The translations under genes were made by a program, and so were the position numbers. From contig JANBPT010000135.1 of NCBI GenBank assembly GCA_027575765.1, positions 1-64,000 of the forward strand: a DNA stretch of 64,000 bases. The letters are read 5' to 3'. The DNA is from Tieghemiomyces parasiticus. Its lineage: Eukaryota; Kickxellomycota; Dimargaritomycetes; Dimargaritales; Dimargaritaceae. Shown piece after piece: positions 23,146 through 35,172 of the stretch. The stretch's first letter is position 1; each line of letters begins with the position of its first letter. The notes under the pieces are model-generated. The model searched no databases and was not told where the DNA came from. It worked only from the letters and a program-made list of their open reading frames with translations.

Positions 23146-24367
23146 CTAGATGGGTGAAAACCGCCACTATCGTCTTTACCCTGGGAAACATGGTTTATTT
23201 AAGTTCCTCAGTTGACTATAGCCAGAACATTGAGCGTTCCGTATCCATTTTTCTCTAGCTCTCCTCTGTGGTAACTAGGATTAGGGGCAACGTTTATTGG
23301 GGCCGCGGGTGGCCCGAGGTGAGTAAACAACTATGAGGTTAAGCTAAAAATGGTTACTGTCGTTTATTTGGATGATTTGGGGTCGGTACTTTTATAAGCT
23401 GGAGTGCCATTGGAAGTCCGACTAGCGCAAGGTTAGATAAAATTTTAGATCAGCAATTAGGAAAGGGAAAGCACTTAATCAGGAGGGGCTAATTCCCGAT
23501 TAGAAAGAGTGCCGGAGTTAGCCCGGAGGCTTAGCTGTACCTCACTTAATCAGTGGTGTTGGTTATGGTAACCACATCCTCATATCTTTTTTCTCTTAAA
23601 CAACTATATACAACGTAATACCCCACCCTTTTGAACCGCTTTAATTTTTAGCACACCTTCATTGTATCCCCTTCCCTCCGATAAAGTCTGGTCACACATT
23701 TTCTATTTCTTGCTGGTGGCGTTTATGGCTTGCCTAGTGAGGGTTTAGATCGTAAATTAATCAATTATCCGGATTAACAGGGGTAGCTATGCCAATGTGG
23801 ATTTCAAATAGCTTGGCCGATTGCTTGTGCTGTGCCTGAAGTGCATCTAAACGTGACGTCTTACTACGGCTGTGGTCACACTACGTCCCCACGGAATCAC
23901 TATAGCCGGGGGGGTTTTTTTGGCCTAAACCATATGAACCCTCGCTGGTGGAGCCCAGTACGCAGTTAATCGCCTGGTCACGTCCGACGTTAGGTAAAGT
24001 TCAAATGGGCTAGCCGCTCTAATCGATATCGAATTGATGGCGCAATACCCTCCCAAGGAAGAATCACTCTCACTTGCGACGGCTTGAACGTGGGCTCCCA
24101 GAAGCCACGCAATCGGATGTATACGGGATGCTCACCGAAAATCAATTTGATTAATTTCCAATCAATAAGTAATGAATGATAATCTGCTTTATTACTGCTG
24201 GCACAAAGAATGAAATGTGCCACGCCTCCGCGTACGAAACAGAAAAAGGGATGGACATCTAGCCGGGCGTGGCTACCCCCTTATCACGGTGGAGCGATAT
24301 GCCAGTTAGTGTAAAGTCGTCCACGCAAATTCCAAAACCTTCCCTTCAGGTCATTTCGAACTCCCCG
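23146..24367. other. Intergenic, no gene seen
   Basis: AT-richer 3' flank between the regulator gene and the mL44 stop (the two genes converge). No coding or RNA gene supported. Confidence 0.5.
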
Positions 24368-26006
24368 TTACGCCTCGGTAACCTCCTCCGCGGCCGGGGA
24401 CTTCCGGGCGGGGAAAAAAGAGATGCGGTGCTCGGGACCGACCGTGGAGGCGGCGTCAGACGGCAACTCGAAGTCCTTAATCTCCTTCATGTAGTAGCGG
24501 ATCAAGGCGTCCTTGCAAGCTCGAGTCTCGGCCATCTTGAGCGAGCTACCGAATCCCTCACCTATCTTGCGCACGCCACTGAACATGCCCACGATGAACA
24601 CAGGAGAGTTGCTCAGCCGACCGGTCTCCTTGAGTAGTCTGGTTGCGAGAGGGATCGGAGTAAGGTTGGTAGGTGCGAGACCAAGTTAATTAGAGGAAAT
24701 ATGGACTGAGGCAAGAGAACTTGGCGTATTACGGTGGGTTGTATCGCCGCTAGAGTCTCGAATTCGACTTCGCAGGGGCTGTAGCTCCAAAGTAATTAAA
24801 TTGGTATAACTTACCTAGCCACGGGGTGCTCGAGATTCTTCTGGCGAGTGAGCAAGGTGAGCAGGATCTTGGGGTTGTCAAGTTTCAGGGCGGTGGACAG
24901 GTCGAAAGCCCGAGAGAGGAGGAAAGCGTGCACAAACCGCTTAGCGGCGTCCGCACCTTGCTCCTCATAGATAGCACCAACGATGGCCTGGACGGTACGA
25001 CCCAGAGCGATATTTAGGCCCAAATTCTTGCCTTCGTTCTGCGGTAGACATAACGGCGATGGGAGGTTGAAAAAAAATCAAGGGAAGTGGCGTTAAGAAA
25101 GCGGGCGCAATTAGGTACAACACACCTATTATGAGTTTCAATACTTCTTAGGACGCGTATACCGAGGTCAGCCGGCAGAAAGACAACTTACATCGCTCGG
25201 CGTCCAGCGCATGACGAACGGTAGACCCAGCTCTTTTCCAATGACGCCAAGGGCGTAGGAACTGAAGTGGATATCGTGGAGGTTACCCAGGGCGTTGGCC
25301 GGAACATTGGGGTACTTGACATAAAAGTACTCCCCGGCATACAGGTCGATGACACGGCGGCCCAGCCAGCAGTGGCGACGGTTGTTGGGCGTTTTGTTTG
25401 ACCGGTAGGATATGTCCGTCAGCACGAGAGGCAGAGTTTGAGGGTCCTTGAACTTCAGGTTGAGTCGCGCACTGAAGGCTAGGTCGGCCGGGGTCACCTT
25501 GGCCCCTTCGAGGTAAGCCGAGGTCTGGCCCCCAGTGGCATCTTCCGAGGTCAAGTCAGTGTCGTTGCGGACCGTCGCCTGATGAGCGGCCGGGGTGGAG
25601 TGGACAGCGCGGGCAGCTTATTGGGAAAGGGGTACAAAGCCAGGGTGGTGGGAGGTGTTGAAAGGTTAGTTCAGGCCTAAAAGGAAACGACAACATTGTA
25701 TTGTAGAGCTGAGATTGTAGGCGGTTAGACCGATCAGCCGATAATTCGAATTCCACCCGGCTTGGAAGTAGAAAGAATCAGCACCCTTTCGGGAGAGGAG
25801 CCCCTTCCAGTGGTCAGATTCAAGTTGTCCGTGAGGTTCCCTGGCAATCGACTGTACTGAAATGCGCCATTCTATTGCCACTCCACCTGAAAAGTTCGGT
25901 GTCTACGGTGCTACGCTAGCGTACCTTGGTGGACCGACAAAGTCGGCTGACGGATCACACGCGAAGCCAGGACGGTGCGGCGGAGGGCGAGGCGGGCAAC
26001 GTTCAT
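24368..26006 (-). CDS. MRPL3: Mitochondrial large-subunit ribosomal protein mL44 (RNase III-like)
   Basis: Four exons, 26006-25925, 25616-25192, 25038-24815 and 24638-24368, give 333 residues. The N-terminus MNVARLALRRTVLASRVIRQ is a classic matrix-targeting presequence. An RNase III-like fold follows (NNRRHCWLGRRVIDLYAGEY, IALGRTVQAIVGAIYEEQGA, KRFVHAFLLSRAFDLS), then the linker RLLKETGRLSNSPVFIVGM and a double-stranded-RNA-binding domain (KIGEGFGSSLKMAETRACKD). The catalytic RNase III signature is not preserved, as usual for the ribosomal paralogue mL44/Mrpl3. Donors are GTACGC, GTAAGT and GTAAGT. The first intron must use an AAG acceptor (25618-25617, with AACTAAC upstream) to keep the frame, so that junction is the least certain. 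Promoter DNA is shared with the divergent gene at 26623. Confidence 0.9.
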
Positions 26007-26622
26007 GGTGGCCTAGGGTAAATCAAGAATCTGCAAAGCGAGATCGCCAGAAGTATGATAACAAGAATGGAGGGTATTATAAAGGGCAGATCTAAACACT
26101 ACGTGCAGAGCTGAACTGGGTCTAATTCAGGGCTGGCCAATGGATCCTGCCAAATTCGTGTTACACACTATGAGGTATAATGGGCTCGGCAAAAGATTCG
26201 ACTGCTGCTTAGCGACGGTATGCCTTCGGTGCGAGAGATCAACCTAGCGATTCTCTCTCATGTACTTCCAGCCCCCCCCCCGCGTCTCCTGGCGCCCAGC
26301 AAGGCCTTGGATGCTCCCCATTCGGGGCCAAGTAATTGTATTGGTGTGGTGGCATGCCAGTTCACAATTCTGCCATACCTCGCATCATACAAATCACGTG
26401 ATACGGAACATGTGACCAGCAATCTGCACTGGCTCCACTGTTAGCCCGAAAAAGTCAAGTACTTTGGCTAGTGGACAGTGAACGACAGGCCCCGTCGTCG
26501 GTCGTCAGCAGTCGGGTGGCTCATCTCCAACTTAAACGAGCTTTTGCCCATTTGTCCGGTCATATGTTATAATCACTTGCCGATCGCTACCTACGTACCG
26601 TCATTTACTTCCCACCACGTCC
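26007..26622. other. Shared divergent promoter region, no gene
   Basis: This 616-bp stretch separates two divergently transcribed genes with likely mitochondrial products (mL44 on minus, the LYR/DUF1763-like gene on plus). It carries a C9 run near 26271-26280. No small ORF stands out. Confidence 0.45.
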
Positions 26623-27039
26623 ATGGCCCCCCTCACTCCAAGTGCGGCCACCTGGCGTAGTTTTTACCGGCAGTTGGCCCGGGCGGGCGCGCACGCCACT
26701 CAAACCCACCGTGCCTACGCCCGCCAGTTTGACGAGGCCTTGAGGGAAGCGTTCACCGCCACCGATGCCAGTGCTTTGCCGCCGGGCCAGGTTGCTGATA
26801 ACCTGCTGCGGACCAAGAAGACCGTCGAATTTCTCAAGCTGGCCAATCGATCGGACGCCCTTGAACGCAAGGTCTTGTTCAATCTCTGCTTTATGCGAAA
26901 ACATTTGACAGAGTTCGACCGCAGCCGAGCCCACCTCCGGCACAGCGGTAAGAACACCACCGCGATCGACGAGGTTCATGCCGAGTACCGGTCGTTTTTG
27001 GCACAGTTGAACGATACGATGGGATTGGCTCTACGGTGA
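26623..27039 (+). CDS. Small LYR/DUF1763-like, probably mitochondrial protein
   Basis: A 138-residue single-exon protein with ATG at 26623. The pattern TWRSFYRQLARAGAHA, then ...REAFTATD..., VADNLLRTKKTVEFLKLANR and LERKVLFNLCFMRKHL resembles the small fungal DUF1763/LYR-type helical proteins: an aromatic-Arg start, a basic middle, a conserved nTleFLk-A segment and a Leu-Glu-x-Lys-x-Leu-x-Asn-Leu segment. It is rich in Arg, Lys and His. LYR-type proteins act in assembly or stability of mitochondrial complexes, and the divergent neighbour is a mitoribosomal protein, which agrees. The family assignment is from memory of the pattern and should be treated as tentative. Confidence 0.55.
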   Translation: MAPLTPSAATWRSFYRQLARAGAHATQTHRAYARQFDEALREAFTATDASALPPGQVADNLLRTKKTVEFLKLANRSDALERKVLFNLCFMRKHLTEFDRSRAHLRHSGKNTTAIDEVHAEYRSFLAQLNDTMGLALR

Positions 27040-27333
27040 CACTTGTATACTCCCCGTTCTTGCCATTGTAGTTGACAAGCGTTGTTAGACAGTAGTAGAA
27101 TAGAGAACGAGAGAAGTATGTGTATATTCATTTGTAAAAGTAGTTGCAATGAAAGAGCTGTCGGATAGCAGAACAGAAAGGACAGATAGACGACCTCCTT
27201 CAGAGAAAGCCAGACATTGGACAGGAGCTTCAATGCACCGTGTAAGGGTACCCGAGGTAACTAAAATGCGTAATTGTGGTCGACACAATAAAACCCACAG
27301 CCGGTATTTTCACGATTCCTTTTGAAGCATCAT

Positions 27334-29277
27334 TCACAGTTTGGACGGAACCCCGCAGGCCTGTTCCTGGCAGAGTTTTCCGAGGTCCAACAGGGCGTGG
27401 CGTATGGCATTACACAGGGCAGCCGGATTGGTACTGCTACCCATGGTAGTCTCCACATTGAACCGGAACGAGTGGGCTGCGCGGGTATAGCTCACGCCGT
27501 AGCCATCAGGACGTACAACGGCACCAAACCCGGTACTAGCGAAGGTGGAGCTGGGAAATAGGTTGGCGGTGCTGAGAACCCAATGGGCCGACTTGGTCAT
27601 ACCAGGGTCGCTGAACACGGGGTGGAGCTCCGGTTTGGGCTGGTCGGGGCTAAGCGGCTTAAGAAGATGGTGGTAGGCCATCTGGAGGCCAAAAAGATGT
27701 CGGTCGATGCCGCCTCCCGTGGAGGCTCGCGCTCCGTTACGGGCGTGGGCCTTCGTGGCACGTCGTAACCGGTCGTAAGCGACCGCCTCGCTGATCTTGT
27801 CGCTATCGCCCATGGCGCGGACAAAGGCTAGGCTCTCCTGGGTGAGCACACGGTTGGTTTCGGTCCGACCGTGTTTAAAGCTGCACGTGCCCACGGCCTC
27901 GTAGGTTGGTACGCATCGCCCGTGCAACCGGTAGTAGGCAAGCTGCACGGCCATGTGGATGAAAGAATTGGGTGGCATTTGGGCGACCCGCTTGATGAAG
28001 GTCTCGCCGTACTCCGTGAATGATTGGACATGGATGGTACTGCGGTCGGCGATGGCCTGTCCCTGGGCGGCGGCTCGGTCAATGGCCTCTTCGACGGTGC
28101 GGTCGGTAACGAAGGCGAGGCGTTCGACGGGTGGAACGGTTACATTTTCCGGGTCGCTGCGAGGGCATACGTGGGGCCAGCGGATCGGAGTGGCCAAGAC
28201 ATAGTCGACAAGCAGGGCCATGACGGTGGCGTCACATGGTGCATGTTCACCGTTCCAACCCATTCGTCCACTGGAGTCCACAATGGCCGTTATACAGACG
28301 TCGAACCACCGGTTACGGCCCCCGCGGCCGATGGCGGCGTTAGAGGTACTGGCATTGAGATCGGTGGCAAAGTGGTAGTCATCGAGGTTTAGGCCGAAAA
28401 TAGAAGTCTCAACCGCCTCAAAGTATTGAGCATTACGCGGGTCCAGCTGTAGGAGATGGGTACGGGCATCGGCCCAGTTATCACGATCGCCAGCGGTGAG
28501 CAGAGCGACGGAAGGGGCGCTCGCGACAGACGGATGCTGCGCGTCCTTAACTACCTGCCACAAATGATCTTCAAGGTCACCCACCGTTAGTCGTACTCGG
28601 GGCCCGTTTGGGCCGGTGTCCGCTAGGACAGGTACGCGGTAGGCCTGACCCTTGGCCATGACAAGCACATGGTGGAGTTTTAAGGGATTCTCCTGGCGGA
28701 GCCGGTCTCGGATCCGCTGCGGAATGCGCACGGTACCAAACAAGCTGAAGAACTGCTCAGCGCACTGCGGGCCCTGACGCGTTACTGGGAGGGGAATGGC
28801 GCCGGTCTGGACTACCTCGCAGTAGTTGACCGTCTCATGGATAATGTGAGCGGCGCGGCGGAGCTGGAATGGAGTGAAGGTACTCCCGGGGATGTTGTAC
28901 CGACCGGTCCGTCGGTCGATTTGGGCGGTGGCCTGCTGAGGGTCATCGCGGACGGTGAGATGGCAATTGCTATTTAGCGGTAAGGGGTCACGGCCTTCGA
29001 GGTACACCATGTCCCTCCACCAACTTTCCAACCAGTTGACCTTGGTGGTCGCGTAGGCTTCTAAAAGGCGCTGCAGGATCTCGCCCTGTCCCCCGGGCCT
29101 GATGAAATCCGCCACGGCGGCGGCACTGCGCTGATATTCCTCGGGAGTGAGTACCGGGAGGAGGGATTCGAGATACCGGGACGCTGTTTCGCGCAGCGGA
29201 GGGACCGGCAATGGTGGGAGCTTGGCCTGGTGCTTGCGGACATTCTCTGGGCGACGGGTATACCGAGCGTTGGACAT
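27334..29277 (-). CDS. CAT2: Carnitine O-acetyltransferase with peroxisomal SKL terminus
   Basis: A 647-residue single-exon protein that transfers acetyl groups between CoA and carnitine for transport between peroxisome, cytosol and mitochondria. Choline/carnitine acyltransferase family features are present throughout: SYLxSLxP-like LESLLPVLTPEEYQRS, WLESWWRDMVYL, the catalytic His345 in GWNGEHAPCDA, the carnitine-contact region GRTETNR (470-476), RHLFGL, STGFGAVVRPDGYGVSYT (581-598) and the late FRFNVETT. The last three residues are SKL, a canonical type-1 peroxisomal signal. The N-terminus (RYTRRPENVRKHQAKL) is basic, so dual targeting as in yeast Cat2 cannot be excluded. It converges on the gene at 26623 with a 294-bp gap. 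Confidence 0.96.
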   Translation of the reverse strand: MSNARYTRRPENVRKHQAKLPPLPVPPLRETASRYLESLLPVLTPEEYQRSAAAVADFIRPGGQGEILQRLLEAYATTKVNWLESWWRDMVYLEGRDPLPLNSNCHLTVRDDPQQATAQIDRRTGRYNIPGSTFTPFQLRRAAHIIHETVNYCEVVQTGAIPLPVTRQGPQCAEQFFSLFGTVRIPQRIRDRLRQENPLKLHHVLVMAKGQAYRVPVLADTGPNGPRVRLTVGDLEDHLWQVVKDAQHPSVASAPSVALLTAGDRDNWADARTHLLQLDPRNAQYFEAVETSIFGLNLDDYHFATDLNASTSNAAIGRGGRNRWFDVCITAIVDSSGRMGWNGEHAPCDATVMALLVDYVLATPIRWPHVCPRSDPENVTVPPVERLAFVTDRTVEEAIDRAAAQGQAIADRSTIHVQSFTEYGETFIKRVAQMPPNSFIHMAVQLAYYRLHGRCVPTYEAVGTCSFKHGRTETNRVLTQESLAFVRAMGDSDKISEAVAYDRLRRATKAHARNGARASTGGGIDRHLFGLQMAYHHLLKPLSPDQPKPELHPVFSDPGMTKSAHWVLSTANLFPSSTFASTGFGAVVRPDGYGVSYTRAAHSFRFNVETTMGSSTNPAALCNAIRHALLDLGKLCQEQACGVPSKL

Positions 29278-32200
29278 GGTTAAGCTTGGCGGTGTTTGAG
29301 CAGTGGTTAGGCAATTAAGAGTGGCTAAAAAGTGGAGTTAAACAGGATAATAAGTCGCACCGGCCGGATACGGGGCGCTTTTTGTGTATCGTTTTATGCT
29401 TGTACCAAGTGAATGGTATGTAGATCTTAGGGGCAGAGAGGCCGAGTAACAAATTTTTCAATGCAGTGGGGAACTATAGTGGTGGGGGAAGATTGGCCTG
29501 GCCGGGGGTAGTGGGGATGGTAGCGGAAAATTGGTCCAAATATGATATGTAAAGGTGCAAAGGGGAAACCGAGCGAGGCCTGATGGGTGCGTGTGCGTAT
29601 CAAGGTAAAAAAAATACGCGCCGCTGGACTGGGATTGGTGAAGGAGTCGGGTGTAGTGAAAGAAAGAGAATCTCATACCTGGATAACAGTAATGGGAGTG
29701 AGTACAAAGGTAACTCTTCGGGAGAGGGACCAAAACACCTAGTTCTTATAGTCGGTTCTGGTGGAGGTCTCCTCAGCGACGATGTAACCGGAATAAATGA
29801 GGAAGATTTGTCCCCGACCCCCAGCGCTACTACCTTCTATTACTTCCACCGGCGGTGGTCAACACACACGGCGTAGTTTGAGTTGGGTAAAGCGGAACCC
29901 GGTACACTGAAAACCCTAGATAAGGTAATTGCTCCTCAATAATGGCGTGCGCTAATCCATCCTGCCTAATCCAGTTGTAGTGAGAATCATTTCTCCTACC
30001 CACCTGTTAGAGTTTACACCAGTCTACAGGCAAGTCCGGCGAGTTCGTATGGCACACTGGGTAAACGGTAGAAAGACAACGATATCACCTGCCCAGCCAA
30101 CATCCAGCGGTGCTTACGGAAACGGGCGGCAATAAAGCTGCTAAACGATGGCAAACTACGCTGGTTGGCGAAGGCAAGGTGATTATTTCCCAATTAGCAC
30201 CCCGTGGTAACGTCTGGCCTGGTAGCACACGTTGTCAGCTTCCCACCGCCCAACCGAACCGGTTTGGGGGGACCGTACTTGGTTCGCCTAGTGCTCAGTG
30301 AAGCGAAACTCAACCTCGAAGGTGAACACTTCGGTCGATTGAAAAAATATATATATAACATGATAATCATACGCTGGTGTGCCCAGAGTCGAGGTTGACC
30401 CGGCTGAAAGCTCAACCCCTTGCTGGGAACATGCAGGCACTGTTGTGATCGCCTTGGTCTACGGCACCGACAAGTGGGTCGACGAAGGGATTTGGATTGT
30501 CGGAAGGGGGTTGAAACGTTGTGGACTAATAATCTCCCAGGCCGTGATTACTCACAGTCGGAGGTGAAACCCTTCCCCAAAGTTCCAGCGGCCCTCGAAC
30601 CGTTGCCTTTCTGCTTCACCATCGTTAGTCGGCCTGAGACCCTATCGCTAATGTATACCCCGGTATTGTTTATATCCATGCCTTGCATATTAGAACAGTA
30701 GGTCTGCGGCCCCCAATATACACCATCCACATACACACACAGTATTATCATTATCTTCGTTCTATAGCTTAATCAAACCATATAAGGTTTTAATGACAGT
30801 AGTAGCCAAAGCCTGGCGATCGGGTCCGATGCCAGTGTTGCATGGGTTATCGCGCCGACTTTAAATTTGTTGACTATATTATTGAATCAACCGTGGTAAT
30901 GTAGATTACCCTGGCGTAGAGGTCCCAATTGCGATATGGGTATCCCGACAGTAGATAATGAACTAGGCGGAGACGCCGATGGGGATTGGGAAACTTTTGC
31001 GTACGATGGGCGTCGACAAGTCGCGGAGCGGGCTATGCTACCGCTACTTTAGTGGAATGGATCGAGCAGTTTAGTTTCAATCGCGGTCGAATTGACGAAG
31101 CGGACAAAAAAAATACATTCCGATGTCACCGAATAGGCACTATACCAGCAATTACAACGTCTCCCTACCTCGTTTCAGAATCGGAGTTGGTCGCGTCCCA
31201 CACGGGTGGTGAAGGGTAAGTGGAATGAGGAAGGAGGGAAATAAAATATCATACGGTGGGTGTGGTGGCACCTATACCATGACGTGTAGGGAAAGGCAGC
31301 ACTGAGGGGCAAATAATACCGGCTTATACGGGCTAGCCTGCTGAAAGAGTGGCGACCACCTGGCAATGGCCTGACCGGCCAGTGTGGATAAGGAGTGATC
31401 AGTAGGTGACCACGAAGTTACATCCTGAGGTGCCGGCGGAGACACACGACCCACAAGCGAAATGGGGAACATAATGTGTAAATTCGGTCAAGCGGGATAT
31501 GGTTGGTTACACCCTCAAGGGCAGTGAATGACACCCAAGGCGATACATCCTCTGTTTGGCGGATAATCTTGAGGCCCAGCGCCGGGCTTTTCATGAAATT
31601 GCATGCGCAAGACAGTGAATAGCTGTCAGCCAATCACAAGGACCCAGTATAGCGCAACCGGCGATTGGAGTTGAAGAGAGAAGGACAAGACTTAGCAAAA
31701 GTGAGGGTAGACGGCATTCGGCGGCGACATCGACTCACAGACGGGTGGGGAAAATAATGAGCGCCTAGGGGAGTTCCAGGTAATTGGTTTCTGGAAGCCA
31801 TATTGGCAGGTTGTCAAGGTGTCGGGCTGAACATGGTGCCGTGGACAATGTGAACGTTGCTAACAGACACTGGCCGTTAACGATGGGTCTATATGGTATT
31901 GTAGCATACGGTTCTGCTAAGTATGTGGTCACAAACGGTACTACCCAATGTTTGCCGTTAAGATTTAACAGTTTTGGGATATGATAGGAAGCAGTTAAAG
32001 AAGTTTCGTTAGTTGAAACGGGTTCAAACACCCCGAGGCTACCATGTCGCAATTTCAGGATGGCACGATATCTGCCGACGGTGCTTACCAATGTAGGAAA
32101 CACTGTCGAACGATATACAGCTCCAGCACCGAACAGTCTGTCTTCCGAAGGTTATTCGGGCCTCGTGAACTAGTCTGAATCTTTTCTTCACAGGCAATCA

Positions 32201-32991
32201 TTGGGTCCAGCACTTTGTAATACCATCTGCCTTCAACATTGTCCGAGAATCCTGATTTCGCCAATCCCAGCTCGCGCTTGTGGTCAGCCGGAAGTACCCG
32301 AAAGATCAGCTTTTAACTGACGAACCATAATACAAGAACAAGTGGAAGCACCAGAACATCAGGGAGAACTGAAGGTCGGCTCCTTGGCATCTGTAGAAGA
32401 ACCCACCAGGCTGAAAGCATACTTTTTTAAAAAACAAATCAACCTGCCGTGATCCAGGCTGACAGGCAGAAACCCACGGCCAAAGTAGAACGGAGACGCT
32501 GACATAAAGACGTGGTTCGTGATCAATGGGCCGTGAGGCAAGGTGTACACGTAATGTCAGTGTACAGAACAACCTCGTACAATGAAGGCCACGTTCGTCA
32601 CCAGTAGCCCGTTTCATAACCCTTCCCAGGCAATCGTAATTCGGTGACACCCAGCTTGTTGTAGATTGTTGGCCCCGGGATTAACCCCTCCCCCTCCGCC
32701 TTTTTCCCGTAGCCTCGCTAACACTTGCTATAGGTGCGGTGATCTGACATGACAAGTAGAACGATATCTGAAGAACGAATATCGGTCTGGCACTCAATGT
32801 AAAGATATGGTAATATGGCCCTGCACACACACACTGCTGCAAGCGTTTCAGCTGTCCGCATTAGTACGTCGCGCGGTACCTAATCCAGAACGGGAACGAG
32901 GGCATGAGCGGAGAGACCAAGACCAGTGCAGTGTCCGTGCATAGCGCGCATCTTTATTTTCCCGGTGACCTAGGAGCGGCAAGTCACTCGG
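29278..32991. other. Intergenic, no gene seen
   Basis: The first 600 bp are purine-rich on plus, that is, C/T-rich upstream of CRAT on its own strand. The rest holds no supportable gene. A minus frame at 31765-32103 starts with GTG and includes a GTAAGC, so it is probably chance. CACACACACA is present near 32825. Confidence 0.5.
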
Positions 32992-34673
32992 CTATTCAAA
33001 GAGCAGGCCAGCAGCCATGTCCAAATTGCCACCTGTACGTTCTAAAGCCCGGATCGCCTCACCCCTGCTGGCTCCTAGCTCCATGAGGAAGCCAATGCTC
33101 GCCTCGGGAAACGCCTGCCGGGAGGCGACCGAGGCGGGCTGGGGCGTAGCAGGGACGCGAGTGGAGGTAGACGTGGGGGCGGTCGGGGCAGGTGGGATAG
33201 AAGTAATTGGCGCCGACCCTGGTGTTGATGTGCCGGCGGGGGATCCCGTCACACCGGGAACTGTGGCCTGGCGCTCGGCGGCTATCTCCTCGGCGCTGAG
33301 CTTGGGCACCTCGTGCTCAGGCAAAAAGGGCGTCGCAACCCCGTTGACGACGAGGGCGTTGCGGGCCAGGTCAATACTAGCCTGGTGACGGCGGAGCATG
33401 TCGAGTCCGATCAGGATGTCCATGTCGATACTTTCCAGAACGTTGAAGCTGCACACAAGGTGCTGGCCGCCCAGGACCAGGTGGGCCTGGTGGACGCGGC
33501 CAAGGATTTTTCCGGTACCCACCCCACGGGCCACCCCGCTGAACCGCGTATCGATGAGGTGGTTCAGGTGGCACTCACGTGTAAACTTGGCGCTAAGGAT
33601 GCTGACCTGCGCTCCGGAATCCACAAAGGCCTTAGCCGGCGTCTTGTTAATCTCACAGTCGACGTAGAGCATCGTCACCGATCCGAAGGCCTCTGGGGTG
33701 TGTTCGAGCGCAGCATGAAAATTTTCCTCGATGGCCTGTTGCTTAATCATCTGCTCTATACGGGCCTGCGCCTCCGGATTGAACATGTCTGCCTCGGTGA
33801 GGTGCTGCCGGGAAGGGTCCAAAGTTTGATAGGGCGGAATGGGTTGGTCTCAGGTGCTCTTTCTCATGTGCTAGGAGGTGGACCTTCCGTTTGATGCGGG
33901 CAAGGCTAAACCCACAGGCGAGTGGTAGGGGGCGTGGTAAAACGACTCCACATACGCTAGGGGGCCAGGCCGTCCGCCAAAAGCGTACTAAACTCTCCCT
34001 CCCCCTGGGAGGTAGTCTATACATCGGTGAGTCGACCGCATTGGATGGCCGGATCGTTCGTTGCTTGCTTATTAGAATCCATATCGGATTCGTTCGTAGC
34101 CCACCGCTGCACATACTTACCTGCATCTGTTGCTGCTGGCGGATACGTTCGACCAAGGGGCCATGGAGCTCGGGTCGTGCTTGCAAGGCCTGGGCCAGAC
34201 GAGGGTCACGGGAGACCAGTTGTCGAAGGGCTTCCTCAGGATCGTTACTCGATGCCGATGAAGCCACGGAGACGGCAGCCGGACCGGCAGAAGTTGAGCC
34301 GATAACCTGCAGTATTTCTCCGTCGGTGATGCCATAGTCACCGAGGGACTTGCCGGGGTCCTCTAGCGGATTGCCCTGCCAGAGAAGGACCTGCTCGGCT
34401 GCCGGAATGCGTGTCTGCGGAGCGGGTCAAAAATCAGCAGAGAAAGGGGATAGGGTGCAATTAGGTGTGCCGTTAGCTCGGACCAGTTGGCGGATAGAAG
34501 TACAGATGAGGGAGCAGTCACATTGTCACGCTCGGGCCATACGTGCAGTTCAGCCGTCAGCCGCCCAAACTCACCGCAGCTTGGACGGCAGCATGGAGGC
34601 GAAGTAGGTTCCAGTCCGACTGGGCCTCAACGATATGGATATGCTCATCCGCGGTGAGCACATTGAGCTGCAT
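32992..34673 (-). CDS. DDI1: Ddi1-type ubiquitin shuttle/retroviral-like aspartic protease
   Basis: Three exons, 34673-34575, 34414-34121 and 33804-32992, all joined in phase 0, encode 401 residues. Residues 1-75 form a ubiquitin-like domain (MQLNVLTADEHIHIVEAQ ... QVLLWQGNPLEDPGKSLGDY). The helical domain follows near 95-165 (EEALRQLVSRDPRLAQAL, EHTPEAFGSV). The retropepsin-like domain (about 170-300) has the active-site Asp193 in AFVDSGAQVSIL, and also DTRFSGVARGVGTGKILG and LIGLDMLRRHQASIDL. A Pro/Thr/Ser linker leads to a UBA domain at the C-terminus (SIGFLMELGASRGEAIRALE). All Ddi1 modules are intact. Ddi1 cleaves or escorts heavily ubiquitinated proteins to the proteasome. Donors are GTGAGT and GTAAGT. 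Confidence 0.94.
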
Positions 34674-35172
34674 GGTAGTGTGACGGTGGCAATTTTGGGA
34701 CTGGGCGAAATTTGGATCGGGCGGGAGAAGTACGGTCAGGAGCTAGTCTACCAGATGGGCAATGTGCGAAGAAAGAGGTGAGTGCGGTAGTCAAGTGAAG
34801 AGAAAAACTATCGGGCTAACAGGGTCAGGTCAGGGCTGGTAAGTAGGCCAAAGGTGTAGCGGCGGAGTTCCTTCCCCTCCTCTCTCTCTCTGGTATCAAG
34901 AAGGAAAGCGAAGGTGCGTTGGCTAAGGGCTGACTAACCTAACTTCGAGAACCCTGGCAAGGCGCAGCCACTGGGGAGGGGGAGGCTTGGACAACGTAGT
35001 GAACTGACATGACACGTTTTGACCTGCCGCGATGCCCTGCGGATTGGAGAGCATTGTGGCCATTGGCTGTTACTATTATAGCGCCCATTCAAACTTGGGC
35101 CCCATGGGCCGTCTGGTGTACTTTGCTGGAGTGTTCGCATAGCAGCAGATTTATGTTTGCGCCTGCTGAGAT
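34674..35172. other. DDI1 upstream region, no gene seen
   Basis: C/T-rich on the DDI1 strand close to its start (CTCTCTCTCT complement near 34882). No other feature supported. Confidence 0.4.

Noticed and set aside
31765..32103. 112-codon minus frame with protein-like composition
   Set aside because: It starts with GTG, contains a GTAAGC donor-like site near the start, and shows no family motif or partner exon.
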